A stretch of DNA of 64,000 nt. Origin: an uncultured Planctomycetaceae bacterium (GTDB taxonomy: Bacteria > Planctomycetota > Planctomycetia > Pirellulales > Thermoguttaceae). The stretch's first letter is position 1; every line of letters begins with the position of its first letter. The stretch is from positions 114,813 through 178,812 of the forward strand of contig CAMJTU010000004.1 of assembly GCA_946408825.1 (NCBI GenBank). Direction: 5' to 3'. This document shows positions 43,240 to 52,586 of this stretch, one piece after another. The translations under genes were made by a program, and so were the position numbers. The notes below the pieces were generated by a model that was not told where the DNA came from, did no database searches, and saw only the letters and a program-made list of their open reading frames with translations.

Positions 43240-45759
43240 ATGCGTCGTCGTTTTCAAGTTTCGATCTTCCACAAGCGTTCCGTAACGCGTCGGCGCGACG
43301 CGTTTACGCTGCTGGAGATTTTGATCGTGCTTGTGCTCATGGCGGTCTTGCTCGTCGGTCTCTCGTCGATAGTCCGTCTTTTCTCACGGCATTACACGGC
43401 TAACGAACGTCGAGTCGGGCGCGCGCAACTCGCAAGATCGATCTCTCAAATGCTCAGCGACGACCTTGGCGCCGCGATTCAAGACCCCATCGTCGCCGTC
43501 GACAACGATCCGACGCGCCAATTCGTCCGCCATTTCGGGCTGCGCGGCGATTCGCGCTCGCTCCAGATCGACGTCGTTCAACCCAACGCTTTCGCCCCTA
43601 TCGCCGACTCCGAGGAAAACCGGCGCGTGATGACGGGCGGCGACAAGAATTCCAATACGCGGCAGGTTCCGGAACTTAAAACGATCTTCTACGAGTTCGT
43701 TCCTATCAACGAAACGCAGAAGCTCCCCGGCGAATCAGACGAAGAAACGACGACGACCGCGGCGTCCGAGAACGACGGCGCAGATCTCGGTTCGACGCTC
43801 GGCGGCTCCCTTTCAAGCGTCGCCGGCGAACAGATTCCGGGATTCGAAACGGCGGAATTAGAATCAAGCGAACTCTACTGGGACGGAATCCGGCCGTTGG
43901 CGCAGAAATTCGGTCTTTCACGCCGCGAATTGGACTATGAGACGCCCGAAGAAAACGACGGCGAGTCAGACGAGACCGCGAATAACGCCAGTCTTTACGC
44001 CGCGCAAGAGGGCGAGACCGTTTCCCAACTCTCCGGATCGCTCTCCGCGCCCCCCGACGCGGCCCTTTCGACGCTCGCAGGCGGCGCCGCCGCGCCAAGC
44101 GCCGCGCTTTCCGACCTTATTGGAGCGCAAACCGAGTCGTTCGAGTTCAAACCGCCGATGACGGCGGCGCAGATCGCGATGGACAGCGACGACGGAACGA
44201 CGTGGGCGCCCGAAGTCCTAGACTGCCGATTCCGATACTTCGACGGCGCCAACTGGCTCGACGCGTGGGACAGCCTCGAAATGAACGGTCTGCCCGTCGC
44301 GATTAAAGTCGAACTCAAACTCGCGCCTCTCGACGACGTCGACTATTATCGCGCGTCGCCTCTTCTGCTGTCGCTCCCCTTCGCGCCGTCGGTCGCCCAG
44401 CTGACCAAGTTGGCGGCGCAGGCGAAGTCGGAAGCGCGAGACGGCGGCGCCGACGTCAGCCGCCTCGCGGGAATGCTCTCCGGAGCGCCGGGCGCGTCGA
44501 ATTCAAACGAGCCGATCGACGTCTTTAACTCGTATCGCCCGCCGACGTCGGTTCTCGCCGCGCTGCAGGGAACGCCCCTTTCGACGAAGAACGTCGCGCC
44601 CTTCTCGCAAACGACGCAGTCAAGCGCGCTCGCGGATCAAACGGAGCGTCCCGTCGACGGTTCCGACGAACTCGCGACGGAAGACGAGGTCGACGCGGCG
44701 TCGCTAGACCTCGGACTAAACGGCTCTCTCGCCGGCGGTCTTACGGAAACGCCGGATTCGGGAGTTAGCGACGGTTCCGGCAAAGGTTTTCTCCAGCAGG
44801 CGCAGGAACTTGCCGCAAGCGGCGCCGTGTACGACGAATCGGGCGTCTGCGTCGACTTTTCAAACGACGGAACGTATGTGACGCTCGAGCAGATCGCGAA
44901 GGAAATCGGCGTCTCCGAACCGGGATATTACGAAGTCGTCGCGTATCTGCCGACAACGCCCTTCTCACGCGCGAAAACAATCGAGCGTCGTCAACCGACG
45001 AGAGCGCGAAGCGGAATGGTCGCGACCAACGCGGGACGCGGCGCGAACAACGCGGGCGGACGACGCAATCCGAGCGCCAACCCCTACGCGACGGGAACGA
45101 CAAGGGCGCCTCGCAACCGTCAGGCCAACGAGCGTTCCGTCGCCGAACGACGTCCGCGTGAGAATCAAGCGAACGAACGCGCCGCCGCCAACCGAACGGC
45201 GGCCCAGCGCGGCGCGCCGAGCGAGCGCGCCGTCGGCGAACGGCGAACGAACGCGCGCGCCCAGCGTGAACGCGGCGGGACCGAACGCGTCGCCGCAAAT
45301 CGCGCGGCGCGAGAACGCTTCGGAATCAACGGAGGAACGGGAACGGGCGGCCTTGTTTCCGACTCCGAAGGACTGCCGATCGGCGCGGAAGTCACGGGAC
45401 TCGTTTCCGACGAAACGGGGCCGATTCGCGGCGCCGGGACGGAACTCGATCCCAACGCGCCTATTATCGGGGGCGCCTCAGGCGTCGCAAATTCGGTCGG
45501 CGGCGCTCTCGGAGGCGCGGATCCAAACGGCGCGATCAATCTCGGCGCGTTCGATCCCTTTTCGATCGTCGAACAAACGGCGAGCGACGTCCCCTTTTCC
45601 GACTCGGCGTTCGCCGACGTCGACGCGGCAAACGCCAATTTCGCGCCGGGGTTAATCGCCGATCCATCGGGCGCAGACGCGACTCAAACGCCTAATCCGT
45701 CGGTTCAGGCGCGCCCGTCGGGACAGAAACAAACGTGGATTCGCGGCAATAAGAAGTAA
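43240..45759 (+). CDS. GspJ-like minor pseudopilin, very long
   Basis: 839 aa; usual GspJ is about 200. Prepilin signal RRRDAFTLLEILIVLVLMAV preceded by a basic stretch, then RLFSRHYTANERRVGRAQLA and QMLSDDLGAAIQDP, as in GspJ. A recognisable GspJ-like beta region (DCRFRYFDGANWLDAWDSLE, LPVAIKVELKL) lies near residues 330-370 after a low-complexity insertion. The C-terminal half has a Gln/Asn/Arg/Glu/Ala-rich stretch (ANERSVAERRPRENQANER-type) and Gly-rich segments. It shares TLGGSLSS with the H-like protein (RLGGSLSS). It lies 31 bases after the I-like gene in the same operon. Confidence 0.75.
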   Translation: MRRRFQVSIFHKRSVTRRRDAFTLLEILIVLVLMAVLLVGLSSIVRLFSRHYTANERRVGRAQLARSISQMLSDDLGAAIQDPIVAVDNDPTRQFVRHFGLRGDSRSLQIDVVQPNAFAPIADSEENRRVMTGGDKNSNTRQVPELKTIFYEFVPINETQKLPGESDEETTTTAASENDGADLGSTLGGSLSSVAGEQIPGFETAELESSELYWDGIRPLAQKFGLSRRELDYETPEENDGESDETANNASLYAAQEGETVSQLSGSLSAPPDAALSTLAGGAAAPSAALSDLIGAQTESFEFKPPMTAAQIAMDSDDGTTWAPEVLDCRFRYFDGANWLDAWDSLEMNGLPVAIKVELKLAPLDDVDYYRASPLLLSLPFAPSVAQLTKLAAQAKSEARDGGADVSRLAGMLSGAPGASNSNEPIDVFNSYRPPTSVLAALQGTPLSTKNVAPFSQTTQSSALADQTERPVDGSDELATEDEVDAASLDLGLNGSLAGGLTETPDSGVSDGSGKGFLQQAQELAASGAVYDESGVCVDFSNDGTYVTLEQIAKEIGVSEPGYYEVVAYLPTTPFSRAKTIERRQPTRARSGMVATNAGRGANNAGGRRNPSANPYATGTTRAPRNRQANERSVAERRPRENQANERAAANRTAAQRGAPSERAVGERRTNARAQRERGGTERVAANRAARERFGINGGTGTGGLVSDSEGLPIGAEVTGLVSDETGPIRGAGTELDPNAPIIGGASGVANSVGGALGGADPNGAINLGAFDPFSIVEQTASDVPFSDSAFADVDAANANFAPGLIADPSGADATQTPNPSVQARPSGQKQTWIRGNKK

Positions 45760-45800
45760 ATCGAAGATTTGAACGGACGCCTAGGCGGAGGAGACGCGGC

Positions 45801-47762
45801 ATGAGAGAGAGCGAATATCGGCGAAACGATAAGAAACCGCAGGGAAAGTTTATCGTTCGACGCGACGAGACGCTGAGCGCCGTTTTCGGCGTTCTCATTT
45901 TCGTCGCGCTGGGAATTGGGTTCGGCAAGATCGTCGGCGTCGATTCGGCGAACGACCGCGCCATCCAGAACTACCGACTCAATCAGATTCCGCGTCAGAT
46001 GGAGGAGCGTCTCGCCAAACTGCGCGAGCGCGACCTTCCGGAAGAACGTATTAACGAAGAGGCGAAGCGCATTTACGCCGCGCTCTATAAAGACGCGATG
46101 AAGGCGCGTCCGACGCTCTCCGCGAACGACCGAAGCCGCTGGGCGACGATCCGCGCCCTCGTCGAAAAAGACGCCCGCGTCTACCGCTTCACGCCCGTAA
46201 TGAAAGAGTCCGAGAAGGAAGCGCGCGCGCAGGAACTCGCCGCCGACGCGCCCGGGGAAGCGCCGGGGTTCCGTTATCTCCCGAGCGAGATTCTCGTCAA
46301 CTGCGAGGCGGAATGTCCCGAGAGATTTGACTCGACGAAAATCCAAGGGAAGCGTTACGCCAAAAAACTCGTGCCCTACGCGATCGACAAGACGTGGGAA
46401 ACGCCGGGCTGGGACTCGATCGACGTCGTCAAGCACGGACTTCCGGACGAGAAATGGGATCCGTCGAACCCGGCGTCGGGCTACCTCTATTCGAGCAAAC
46501 CGCCCCTTCTGCCGACCGTCATGGCGGCGCCCTACTGGGTTCTCAACCGCGTCTTCGGTCTGTCGCTCAAGAAAGACCCTTTCCTGACGACGCGGATTCT
46601 GCTCGTTTTGTACAACCTCCTGCCGCTGGGAATCGCGTTCTGCTGCCTAGCGAGGATAATCAACCTGCTCGGCAAGTCTAACTGGAGCAAGATTTTCGCG
46701 TTCGCGGCGGCGATCTTTGGGTTCTTTACGCTGACCTACGTCGCGACGCTCAACAACCACGTTCCGGGCTTCGTTTCGATCTCGATCGCGCTTTGGGCGG
46801 CGTGCGAGATTCTATGCCTTAAGCGCGACGGGTGGTTCCGCTTCTTCTGCGCGGGCTTCTTCGGGGCGTTCGCGGTCGCGTGCGATCTTCCGTCGCTGGC
46901 GTTCGCGGGGCTTCTCTGTCTCGCGCTGCTTATTAAACGTCCGGGAAAAACGCTCTTTGTCGCGATTCCCTCGGGACTCGTCGTCGCGGCGGCGTTCTTC
47001 GCGACGAACTACGTCGCGCACAATACGTTCGTCCCCGCCTACGCGCACAAACGCGACCACGTCGCGCTTGAACAGACGCTAAGCGCCGGTAAAGAAAACG
47101 ACGAAGCGCTCGTCGCCGCCGCGGAACTTTTCGACGACAAAGACTGGTACGTTTACGTCTACTACCCCGCAGGTCGTCCGCGCGTTCCGTCGAGCGCCAT
47201 GATCAGCCACTGGGCGAACCGCAGCGGAATCGATCGCGGCGAGCCGTCGAAAGCGCGGTACGCGTTCCACTCGACGGTAGGGCTTCGCGGCGTCTTCTCG
47301 CTGACCCCGATCTGGCTGCTGAGTTTATTCGGAATCTTAATCTGGCTCTTTGCCAACGATAAGATTTCCCAGCCGGAATCGCCCGTCGAGTGTGAAGGAC
47401 CCGACGATTCCCAAATCGAGAAAGCGCACAGGGCGATTCGGGGCTTCGCCAGAACGCTCGCTTTGATTGCGGCGACGCTGACCGTCGTCTTCTTCGTCTT
47501 CTTCCTCACCCGCGACCAAGGCGACCGCAATTACGGCGGAATCTGCTGCTGCCCGCGCTGGTTCTTCCCCCTCGCGCCGATTCTGATCCCGTGTATGCTC
47601 CCCGCGCTGGAAGTCGTCAGAGAGTCGAAAATCCGACGCGCTATCGCGTATCTGCTCCTCTTCTGGTCCGTCGTCTCGGCGTTCTATCCGACGTGGAGCC
47701 CTTGGGTTTCCCCATGGCTATACCAGCTCGCGGTCGACGGCGGCTTCTTCCAACCGTACTGA
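45801..47762 (+). CDS. Multi-pass membrane protein, possibly GT-C glycosyltransferase-like
   Basis: 653 aa with an N-terminal membrane helix near residues 28-45, a charged soluble segment (about 50-200), and roughly ten further membrane helices. The block YLYSSKPPLLPTVMAAPYW resembles the SKPP-type loop of ArnT/GT39-like membrane glycosyltransferases, but I cannot see a clear catalytic DD/DE motif in the first loop, so the assignment is weak. GGICCCPRWFFPLAPIL near the C-terminus is unusual for its three adjacent Cys. It is 41 bases behind the pseudopilin operon and could be its last gene; a role in secretion or surface glycan transfer is speculation. Confidence 0.65.
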   Translation: MRESEYRRNDKKPQGKFIVRRDETLSAVFGVLIFVALGIGFGKIVGVDSANDRAIQNYRLNQIPRQMEERLAKLRERDLPEERINEEAKRIYAALYKDAMKARPTLSANDRSRWATIRALVEKDARVYRFTPVMKESEKEARAQELAADAPGEAPGFRYLPSEILVNCEAECPERFDSTKIQGKRYAKKLVPYAIDKTWETPGWDSIDVVKHGLPDEKWDPSNPASGYLYSSKPPLLPTVMAAPYWVLNRVFGLSLKKDPFLTTRILLVLYNLLPLGIAFCCLARIINLLGKSNWSKIFAFAAAIFGFFTLTYVATLNNHVPGFVSISIALWAACEILCLKRDGWFRFFCAGFFGAFAVACDLPSLAFAGLLCLALLIKRPGKTLFVAIPSGLVVAAAFFATNYVAHNTFVPAYAHKRDHVALEQTLSAGKENDEALVAAAELFDDKDWYVYVYYPAGRPRVPSSAMISHWANRSGIDRGEPSKARYAFHSTVGLRGVFSLTPIWLLSLFGILIWLFANDKISQPESPVECEGPDDSQIEKAHRAIRGFARTLALIAATLTVVFFVFFLTRDQGDRNYGGICCCPRWFFPLAPILIPCMLPALEVVRESKIRRAIAYLLLFWSVVSAFYPTWSPWVSPWLYQLAVDGGFFQPY

Positions 47763-47867
47763 CCGCGCCGCCGCTTCTTGACGCTTCGCGCCGTCGCGTT
47801 AGACTAGAAAAGCGACGGCGCGGGGGAAGCGCCGCGCAACCGCGCACCTGCGCGCTCGGAGAAACTC

Positions 47868-48368
47868 ATGGCGAAATCGGATAAGAAAAAAGACGATAAG
47901 AAGAAGGACGACGGAATCGAACGCGTCGTTAGCGACAACCGCGAGGCGCGTTTTCGCTACGAGATTCTCAAAGAACTCGAATGCGGAATCGCGCTCGTCG
48001 GAAGCGAAGTCAAAAGTCTTCGGTGCGGAACCGTCTCTCTTAAAGAATCTTACGCGAAAGTCCGCAAAGACGAGGTCTATCTCGTCAACTGCGACATTCC
48101 GCAGTATATCGAAGCAAATCGCTTTAATCACAAGTCGAAACGCGACCGCAAACTCTTGATGCATCGCCGCGAAATCGAGAAATTCGCGAAAAAAGCGCAG
48201 GAACAGGGGATGACGCTCGTGCCGCTTAAGCTCTATTTCCGGGGCGGGCGCGCCAAGCTGCTCCTCGGGCTCTGTCGGGGTCTAAAACTCCACGACAAAC
48301 GCCAGCAGCTCAAGGATCGCGACATGAAGATGGACGCGCGCCGCGCGTTCTTGGCGCGGCGCAAGTGA
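47868..48368 (+). CDS. smpB: SsrA-binding protein SmpB
   Basis: 166 aa. Binds tmRNA and brings it to stalled ribosomes for trans-translation. Family blocks are clear: NREARFRYEILKELECGIAL, GSEVKSLR.G..SLKESYAKV, a LVNCDIPQY segment, RDRKLLMHRREI, and the basic C-terminal tail ending in Arg/Lys after DMKMDARRAFL. It has an extra Lys/Asp-rich N-terminus (KSDKKKDDKKKDD) before the conserved start. Its stop overlaps the GTG start of mutY by 4 bp. The tmRNA gene itself is not in the window. Confidence 0.95.
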   Translation: MAKSDKKKDDKKKDDGIERVVSDNREARFRYEILKELECGIALVGSEVKSLRCGTVSLKESYAKVRKDEVYLVNCDIPQYIEANRFNHKSKRDRKLLMHRREIEKFAKKAQEQGMTLVPLKLYFRGGRAKLLLGLCRGLKLHDKRQQLKDRDMKMDARRAFLARRK

Positions 48369-49741
48369 TCCAACGCGTTTCCAAAGGCTCCGCGGACGAT
48401 TCGCGGCTCGACGCGGTTCGAGAGCGCGTCGAACAGTTTTCTTACGCGGCGGCGCGACGCGCGCTTCTAGCGTGGTTCAAGTCGCATGGACGCCGTTTCC
48501 CATGGCGCGACGATCCGTCTCCCTACCGCGTCTGGATCAGCGAGATCATGCTCCAGCAGACGACGACGCAGACTGTCTCGGGCTATTTCGAGCGTTTTCT
48601 CGCGCGGTTCCCCGACCCTAGCGCGCTCGCGGCCGCGTCGGAAGAAGAGGTTCTGGCGCTCTGGGAAGGACTCGGATATTATCGCCGCGCCCGCGCGCTC
48701 CGCGAGGCGGCGATCGTTATGACGCGGCGTTTCGACGGGCGCGTCCCCGGCCGTTACGACGACGTCCTTTCTCTGCCCGGCGTCGGGCGGTACTGCGCCG
48801 GCGCGATTCTTTCTTTTGGCTACGACAAGCGCGCCCCGATTCTCGAAGCGAACACGACGCGGCTCCACGCGCGTCTCGTCGCGCTCGGCGTCGAACCGAC
48901 GACGAGCGCCGCGCAGAAGCTCCTATGGCAGACGGCGGAGAACTGGCTCCCCGGCGAAACGCCGCGAAGAAAGAAGGGCGTCTATCGGGAAATCAACGGC
49001 GCCCTCACCGATTTAGGGCGTCTCGTCTGTCAGCCGACGGCGCCGAAATGCGACGAATGTCCTCTCGCGCGATTCTGCGCCGCCTACGGTTTGGGCGTTC
49101 AAGACGCGCTTCCCGTCCAGAAGGAGAAACAGGCGCCGATTCAAAGGACGGACGTCGCGTTCTGGATCTCGCGCGGCGATCTGAAGACGTCGCGCGTCCC
49201 GTCGCTCCCCGGCGTCCCCGAATCTCCGACCGACGTCCTGATCATGCGCCGCCCGCCGTGGGCGCTCTGGGCGGGACTCTGGGATTTCCCGAGGCTCGAA
49301 GTCGTCGACCCGCGTTTTCAGCAAAAAGAAGACTGGCGGTTCGACCCGGAGCTCGCCGACCGACTTTCCCTTTTTCTAGAAACGGAAGTCGGCGCCCCCG
49401 CGGACTCTTACCGTCCCGGCGCCGCGCTTAAAGTCTTTCGTCATTCGGTCACGCGGTATCGAGTAACGCTTTCGCTATGCCGCCTAGAAAACGCCGACCC
49501 CGCGCTCGCGCCCAGCGCCGCCCCCTCTCTTTTCGACGTCCTCCCGGCGACCGATCCGCCCCTTGCGTCGCCCCCCGAAAATCTCGCCCCTTCCCCCGAC
49601 GCCGAGCGCCTCAAAAACAAGCCCCTCGCCCTCGAATGGCTCTGGGTTCCGATCTCCGAACTCAAAAACCGCCCCCTCAGTTCGACGGGGCGCAAAATCG
49701 CTAGGTTTATCGAAAATTGGCGCTACGAAGGACGACGTTAG
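48365..49741 (+). CDS. mutY: A/G-specific adenine glycosylase MutY
   Basis: 458 aa from a GTG start that overlaps the smpB stop (GTGA). It removes adenine mispaired with 8-oxoguanine in base excision repair. Visible: FPWR, SEIMLQQT with catalytic Glu60, helix-hairpin-helix LPGVGRYCAGAI (137-148), the iron-sulphur cysteines C222-x6-C229-x2-C232-x5-C238, and a C-terminal NUDIX-like MutT domain (about 250-458) that recognises 8-oxoG, including a long Pro-rich loop. The second catalytic position, Asp138 in E. coli (ILDGN), is Glu161 here (ILEAN); activity may still be kept. The long Pro/Ala-rich segment near residues 375-425 is atypical. Confidence 0.9.
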   Translation: MIQRVSKGSADDSRLDAVRERVEQFSYAAARRALLAWFKSHGRRFPWRDDPSPYRVWISEIMLQQTTTQTVSGYFERFLARFPDPSALAAASEEEVLALWEGLGYYRRARALREAAIVMTRRFDGRVPGRYDDVLSLPGVGRYCAGAILSFGYDKRAPILEANTTRLHARLVALGVEPTTSAAQKLLWQTAENWLPGETPRRKKGVYREINGALTDLGRLVCQPTAPKCDECPLARFCAAYGLGVQDALPVQKEKQAPIQRTDVAFWISRGDLKTSRVPSLPGVPESPTDVLIMRRPPWALWAGLWDFPRLEVVDPRFQQKEDWRFDPELADRLSLFLETEVGAPADSYRPGAALKVFRHSVTRYRVTLSLCRLENADPALAPSAAPSLFDVLPATDPPLASPPENLAPSPDAERLKNKPLALEWLWVPISELKNRPLSSTGRKIARFIENWRYEGRR

Positions 49742-49842
49742 TTCGGCGCGAAGTTGCGAAAACAGGCTTGGACAGCGCGCCGAGCGCCGACTTTATATCC
49801 GCGTCGTCTAAGCGCCGTCATTGGCGGTTTTTATTCGTCCTA

Positions 49843-49871
49843 TTGTTTCAAATCGCGCGAAATGATATAAT
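49843..49871 (+). promoter_or_regulatory. Promoter of the dinJ-yafQ pair
   Basis: TTGTTT (49843-49848) and TATAAT (49866-49871) with a 17-bp spacer. An imperfect palindrome (TTGCAAATAATTTGTCAA, near 49885) just downstream could be the autorepression operator. Confidence 0.6.
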
Positions 49872-49944
49872 ATCCATGTGCGTTGCAAATAATTTGTCAA
49901 TATTTCCTTTGCATTACGTATGATCTAGATTAGGAGGAGTCGCT

Positions 49945-50214
49945 ATGAATGTAAATGTAACTCTTCGCGTCGACGAAAACCTGAAGAAGGAAGCGGAGAC
50001 GCTCTTTTCCGAATTGGGCTTAAATTTAACGTCGGCGTTTAACATTTTTTTGAGACAGTCTGTTCGCGAGCGTCAGATTCCTTTTCGAGTGACCAAAAAC
50101 GTTCCGAACGCCGCGACGCTCGCCGCGATAGAGGCGTCCGAAAAGGGCGAAGAACTCTATGGTCCGTATGACAGCGTTTCCGATCTGATGGAGGCGCTTA
50201 ATGCTGAAGATTGA
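49945..50214 (+). CDS. dinJ: RelB/DinJ-family antitoxin
   Basis: 89 aa. The N-terminal ribbon-helix-helix DNA-binding region reads VNVTLRVDENLKKEAETLF then LTSAFNIFLRQ, the DinJ pattern. The C-terminal half (residues 50-89) is the toxin-wrapping arm. AGGAGGAG lies nine bases upstream of the ATG. It overlaps the toxin gene by 14 bp. As in the family it should repress its own promoter together with the toxin. Confidence 0.9.
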   Translation: MNVNVTLRVDENLKKEAETLFSELGLNLTSAFNIFLRQSVRERQIPFRVTKNVPNAATLAAIEASEKGEELYGPYDSVSDLMEALNAED

Positions 50215-50479
50215 GTTTACCAGCCAGTTCAAAAAAGACTTCAAACTCGCGGTTAAAAGAGGCTGTGATCCAAAAAGATTGGAGACGGTAATCACATTAC
50301 TTGCCAACGAGCAGCCGTTGCCCGAGAAGTATCGAGATCACGCGCTGACAAATTCCCGTAATTATAAAGGCGTGCGAGAATGCCACGTCGAGCCGGATTG
50401 GCTCCTTGTTTATAAGGTTCTAAAAAAGACGTTGATTCTGCGGTTGATACGCACTGGCAGTCACAGCGATCTGTTTTAG
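50201..50479 (+). CDS. yafQ: YafQ-family mRNA interferase toxin
   Basis: 92 aa. RelE-fold ribosome-dependent endoribonuclease. All the E. coli YafQ functional positions can be matched: His47, His62, Asp66, Trp67, His88 and Phe92, in the blocks DHALTNSRNYKGVRECHVEPD and RTGSHSDLF. With no damage seen, the toxin should be active and neutralised by the preceding DinJ. The pair is at the left border of the defence island. Confidence 0.92.
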   Translation: MLKIEFTSQFKKDFKLAVKRGCDPKRLETVITLLANEQPLPEKYRDHALTNSRNYKGVRECHVEPDWLLVYKVLKKTLILRLIRTGSHSDLF

Positions 50480-50688
50480 GGGAATTCAAGCTAAGAAACG
50501 CCTCGGCTGGAAACTCCTTTGAAGTCTTTTTATTCTTCGTAGCGCTTGTCTTGAAAAATCACGTTTAAAACGAAATCTTGAATTTAAGTAAAGAATTTCA
50601 GACTTATGTTAAGAAAACAAGGCGGACATGTCATAATGTACGCGAGCTGTGTCAGTTTCTATCAAAGTATCCTGTTAAGGAGAAAACG

Positions 50689-50898
50689 ATGGCCGTAACA
50701 TACAAGAAACTATGGCATATCCTTATTGATCGCAACATGAAAAAGAAAGATCTGGAGTCGTTGTCGTGGGTTACGCACTATCAGATGTGTAAGCTGGCAA
50801 ACGACAAGGATGTTACGACGGACGTGATCGGAGCGATATGCGCCGCGCTTGGCGTGGAAAGCAATGAAATTATGGATTTCATTCCCGATGGGAAGTAA
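50689..50898 (+). CDS. Small Xre/Cro-type HTH regulator
   Basis: 69 aa from the ATG at 50689, which has AAGGAG seven bases upstream; the frame continues upstream only to a TTG without support. It is a single helix-turn-helix of the YozG-like type: YKKLWHILIDRNMKKKDLES, MCKLANDKDVTTDVIGAICA, ending NEIMDFIPDG. It sits 83 bases before hsdM and in the same direction, as controller genes of restriction systems often do, so regulation of the hsd operon is a reasonable inference. Confidence 0.82.
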   Translation: MAVTYKKLWHILIDRNMKKKDLESLSWVTHYQMCKLANDKDVTTDVIGAICAALGVESNEIMDFIPDGK

Positions 50899-50981
50899 TA
50901 TTGCGCTCAATTGCGGAGCAATTATCCTGTCGTCAGATCATAGACCGCAAACGAGCGACGAAATGAGAGAGGCGTTGTCTT

Positions 50982-52586
50982 ATGGCGAAGAAAAAAGCTG
51001 AAGAGAAGATCAATCTGGACTCGATCCTGTTCAAATGCCGAGATATCCTAAGAGCGGCGCGAAACTCCGGTTCTTTTTTTGAAAAGCGCGACATGATGCT
51101 CACGCTTGTTTTCCTGCGCTTCATCGGAGAAAAGTTCGAAGACGGCGTTGAAAATCTGCGTCAAGAACTTGTCGCTCAGGGCCTTGACCCGGACGACGAA
51201 GAGATATTCAAAGCGTTTTTTGACGACGCGACTTTTACCGACGGCACATATAACCTGCCCAAGGAGGCTCGTTGGTCCACAATTATCAACACTCCGGCGA
51301 CGGGCTTGAACGTCGCTCTCGATACCGCGCTACATAGCATTGCTTCCAGCAGTCCCCAACTGAAAGGATGCTTTATCGAGGGCACGTTTACCGCGCGAAA
51401 TCTTGCGCCTATTGATATCAAAAAGATTGTCGACGAGGTCAACAAGATCAGCCACAAGGCGTTCGGTGAAGAAAAAGACTTGATTGGTCGCGTATATGAG
51501 TATTTCCTCAAGGAATTCGCTGTCAACGCGACCAAGGAAGAGGGCGAATACTATACGCCTCATGACGTCGTACAACTGATTGCTGCTATGATTGAGCCGT
51601 TCGACGGCACGTTGTTTGATCCCTGCTGCGGTTCCGGCGGCATGTTCATCCAGAGCGCGGAGTTGGTCAAAGCGAAACGCGGCGATATCAGCCGAATCAA
51701 CGTATATGGACAGGAAAAAGAACCGGCGACCTATCGCCTCGCAAAGATGAATCTAGCCCTGCGCGGTATCAGTCACAATCTTGGAGGCGAAGCCGATTCT
51801 TCTTTCACTCACGATCTGCATAAAGGGCTGTACTTCAACTACATTATGGCCAACCCGCCGTTCAATCTGAAAGGCTGGTATAACGACAATCTGAAAAATG
51901 ATTCCCGCTGGGCGGACTATGCGACGCCGCCGGAAAGTAACGCGAACTACGCTTGGATTCTTCACATCCTGTCGCACTTGAAGCCGCTGGACGGCGTGGC
52001 AGGTTTTCTACTGGCTAATGGAGCTTTGGGAGATAGCGATACGCTTACTATTCGGCAGAAATTAATTCAGAATGACAAAGTCGAAGCTATTATCATTCTT
52101 CCTCGAGAACTGTTTATCACTACGGATATCAGCGTTACGCTCTGGATTCTGAATCAAAACAAGAAGGGCGGAAACTACCACGGCAGGATGTTGCGCAACC
52201 GCGAGCATGAGATTCTTTTCATGGATCTGCGCACTTGGACTGAAAATCCTGTTAAAAACGAGAATAAAAAGAAAGTCCGCTTGGTCGCGGAACAGATCGA
52301 GCGGGCGGCAAATATCTATCATACATGGCAGCGCGAGGGAACAAACGGCGCTAATTACGCCTTGCCAGAGCTTTACCGTAGCGTCAGCATGGACGAAATA
52401 ATGAAACAGGGTTGGAGTTTGATTCCGAGTAAGTACATCGAATTCCTCGACCATGATCTAGAGATAGATTTTTCCGCGGAAATGAGCCGAATCCAAGAAG
52501 AGATGCGGGGAATTTTGGCTACAGAAAAGAAATCGCAGGAAATGCTGAGAGACGCTTTCAGAGGGATTGGATATGGCATTGACTAA
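50982..52586 (+). CDS. hsdM: Type I restriction-modification methyltransferase subunit HsdM
   Basis: 534 aa, adenine-N6 methyltransferase of the type I complex (M2S, or R2M2S with HsdR). N-terminal HsdM domain about 10-150; the N6_Mtase domain has the SAM-binding motif DPCCGSGG (213-220) and catalytic NPPF (291-294). EYYTPHDVVQL, typical of HsdM, precedes motif I. The stop overlaps the hsdS start by 14 bp. Base composition is clearly more AT-rich than in the genes before 49.7 kb. Confidence 0.95.
   Translation: MAKKKAEEKINLDSILFKCRDILRAARNSGSFFEKRDMMLTLVFLRFIGEKFEDGVENLRQELVAQGLDPDDEEIFKAFFDDATFTDGTYNLPKEARWSTIINTPATGLNVALDTALHSIASSSPQLKGCFIEGTFTARNLAPIDIKKIVDEVNKISHKAFGEEKDLIGRVYEYFLKEFAVNATKEEGEYYTPHDVVQLIAAMIEPFDGTLFDPCCGSGGMFIQSAELVKAKRGDISRINVYGQEKEPATYRLAKMNLALRGISHNLGGEADSSFTHDLHKGLYFNYIMANPPFNLKGWYNDNLKNDSRWADYATPPESNANYAWILHILSHLKPLDGVAGFLLANGALGDSDTLTIRQKLIQNDKVEAIIILPRELFITTDISVTLWILNQNKKGGNYHGRMLRNREHEILFMDLRTWTENPVKNENKKKVRLVAEQIERAANIYHTWQREGTNGANYALPELYRSVSMDEIMKQGWSLIPSKYIEFLDHDLEIDFSAEMSRIQEEMRGILATEKKSQEMLRDAFRGIGYGID

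Noticed and set aside
39356..47762. Complete type II secretion cluster
   Set aside because: Only pseudopilin-type genes are present; no GspD secretin, GspE ATPase or GspF platform protein is in the window.
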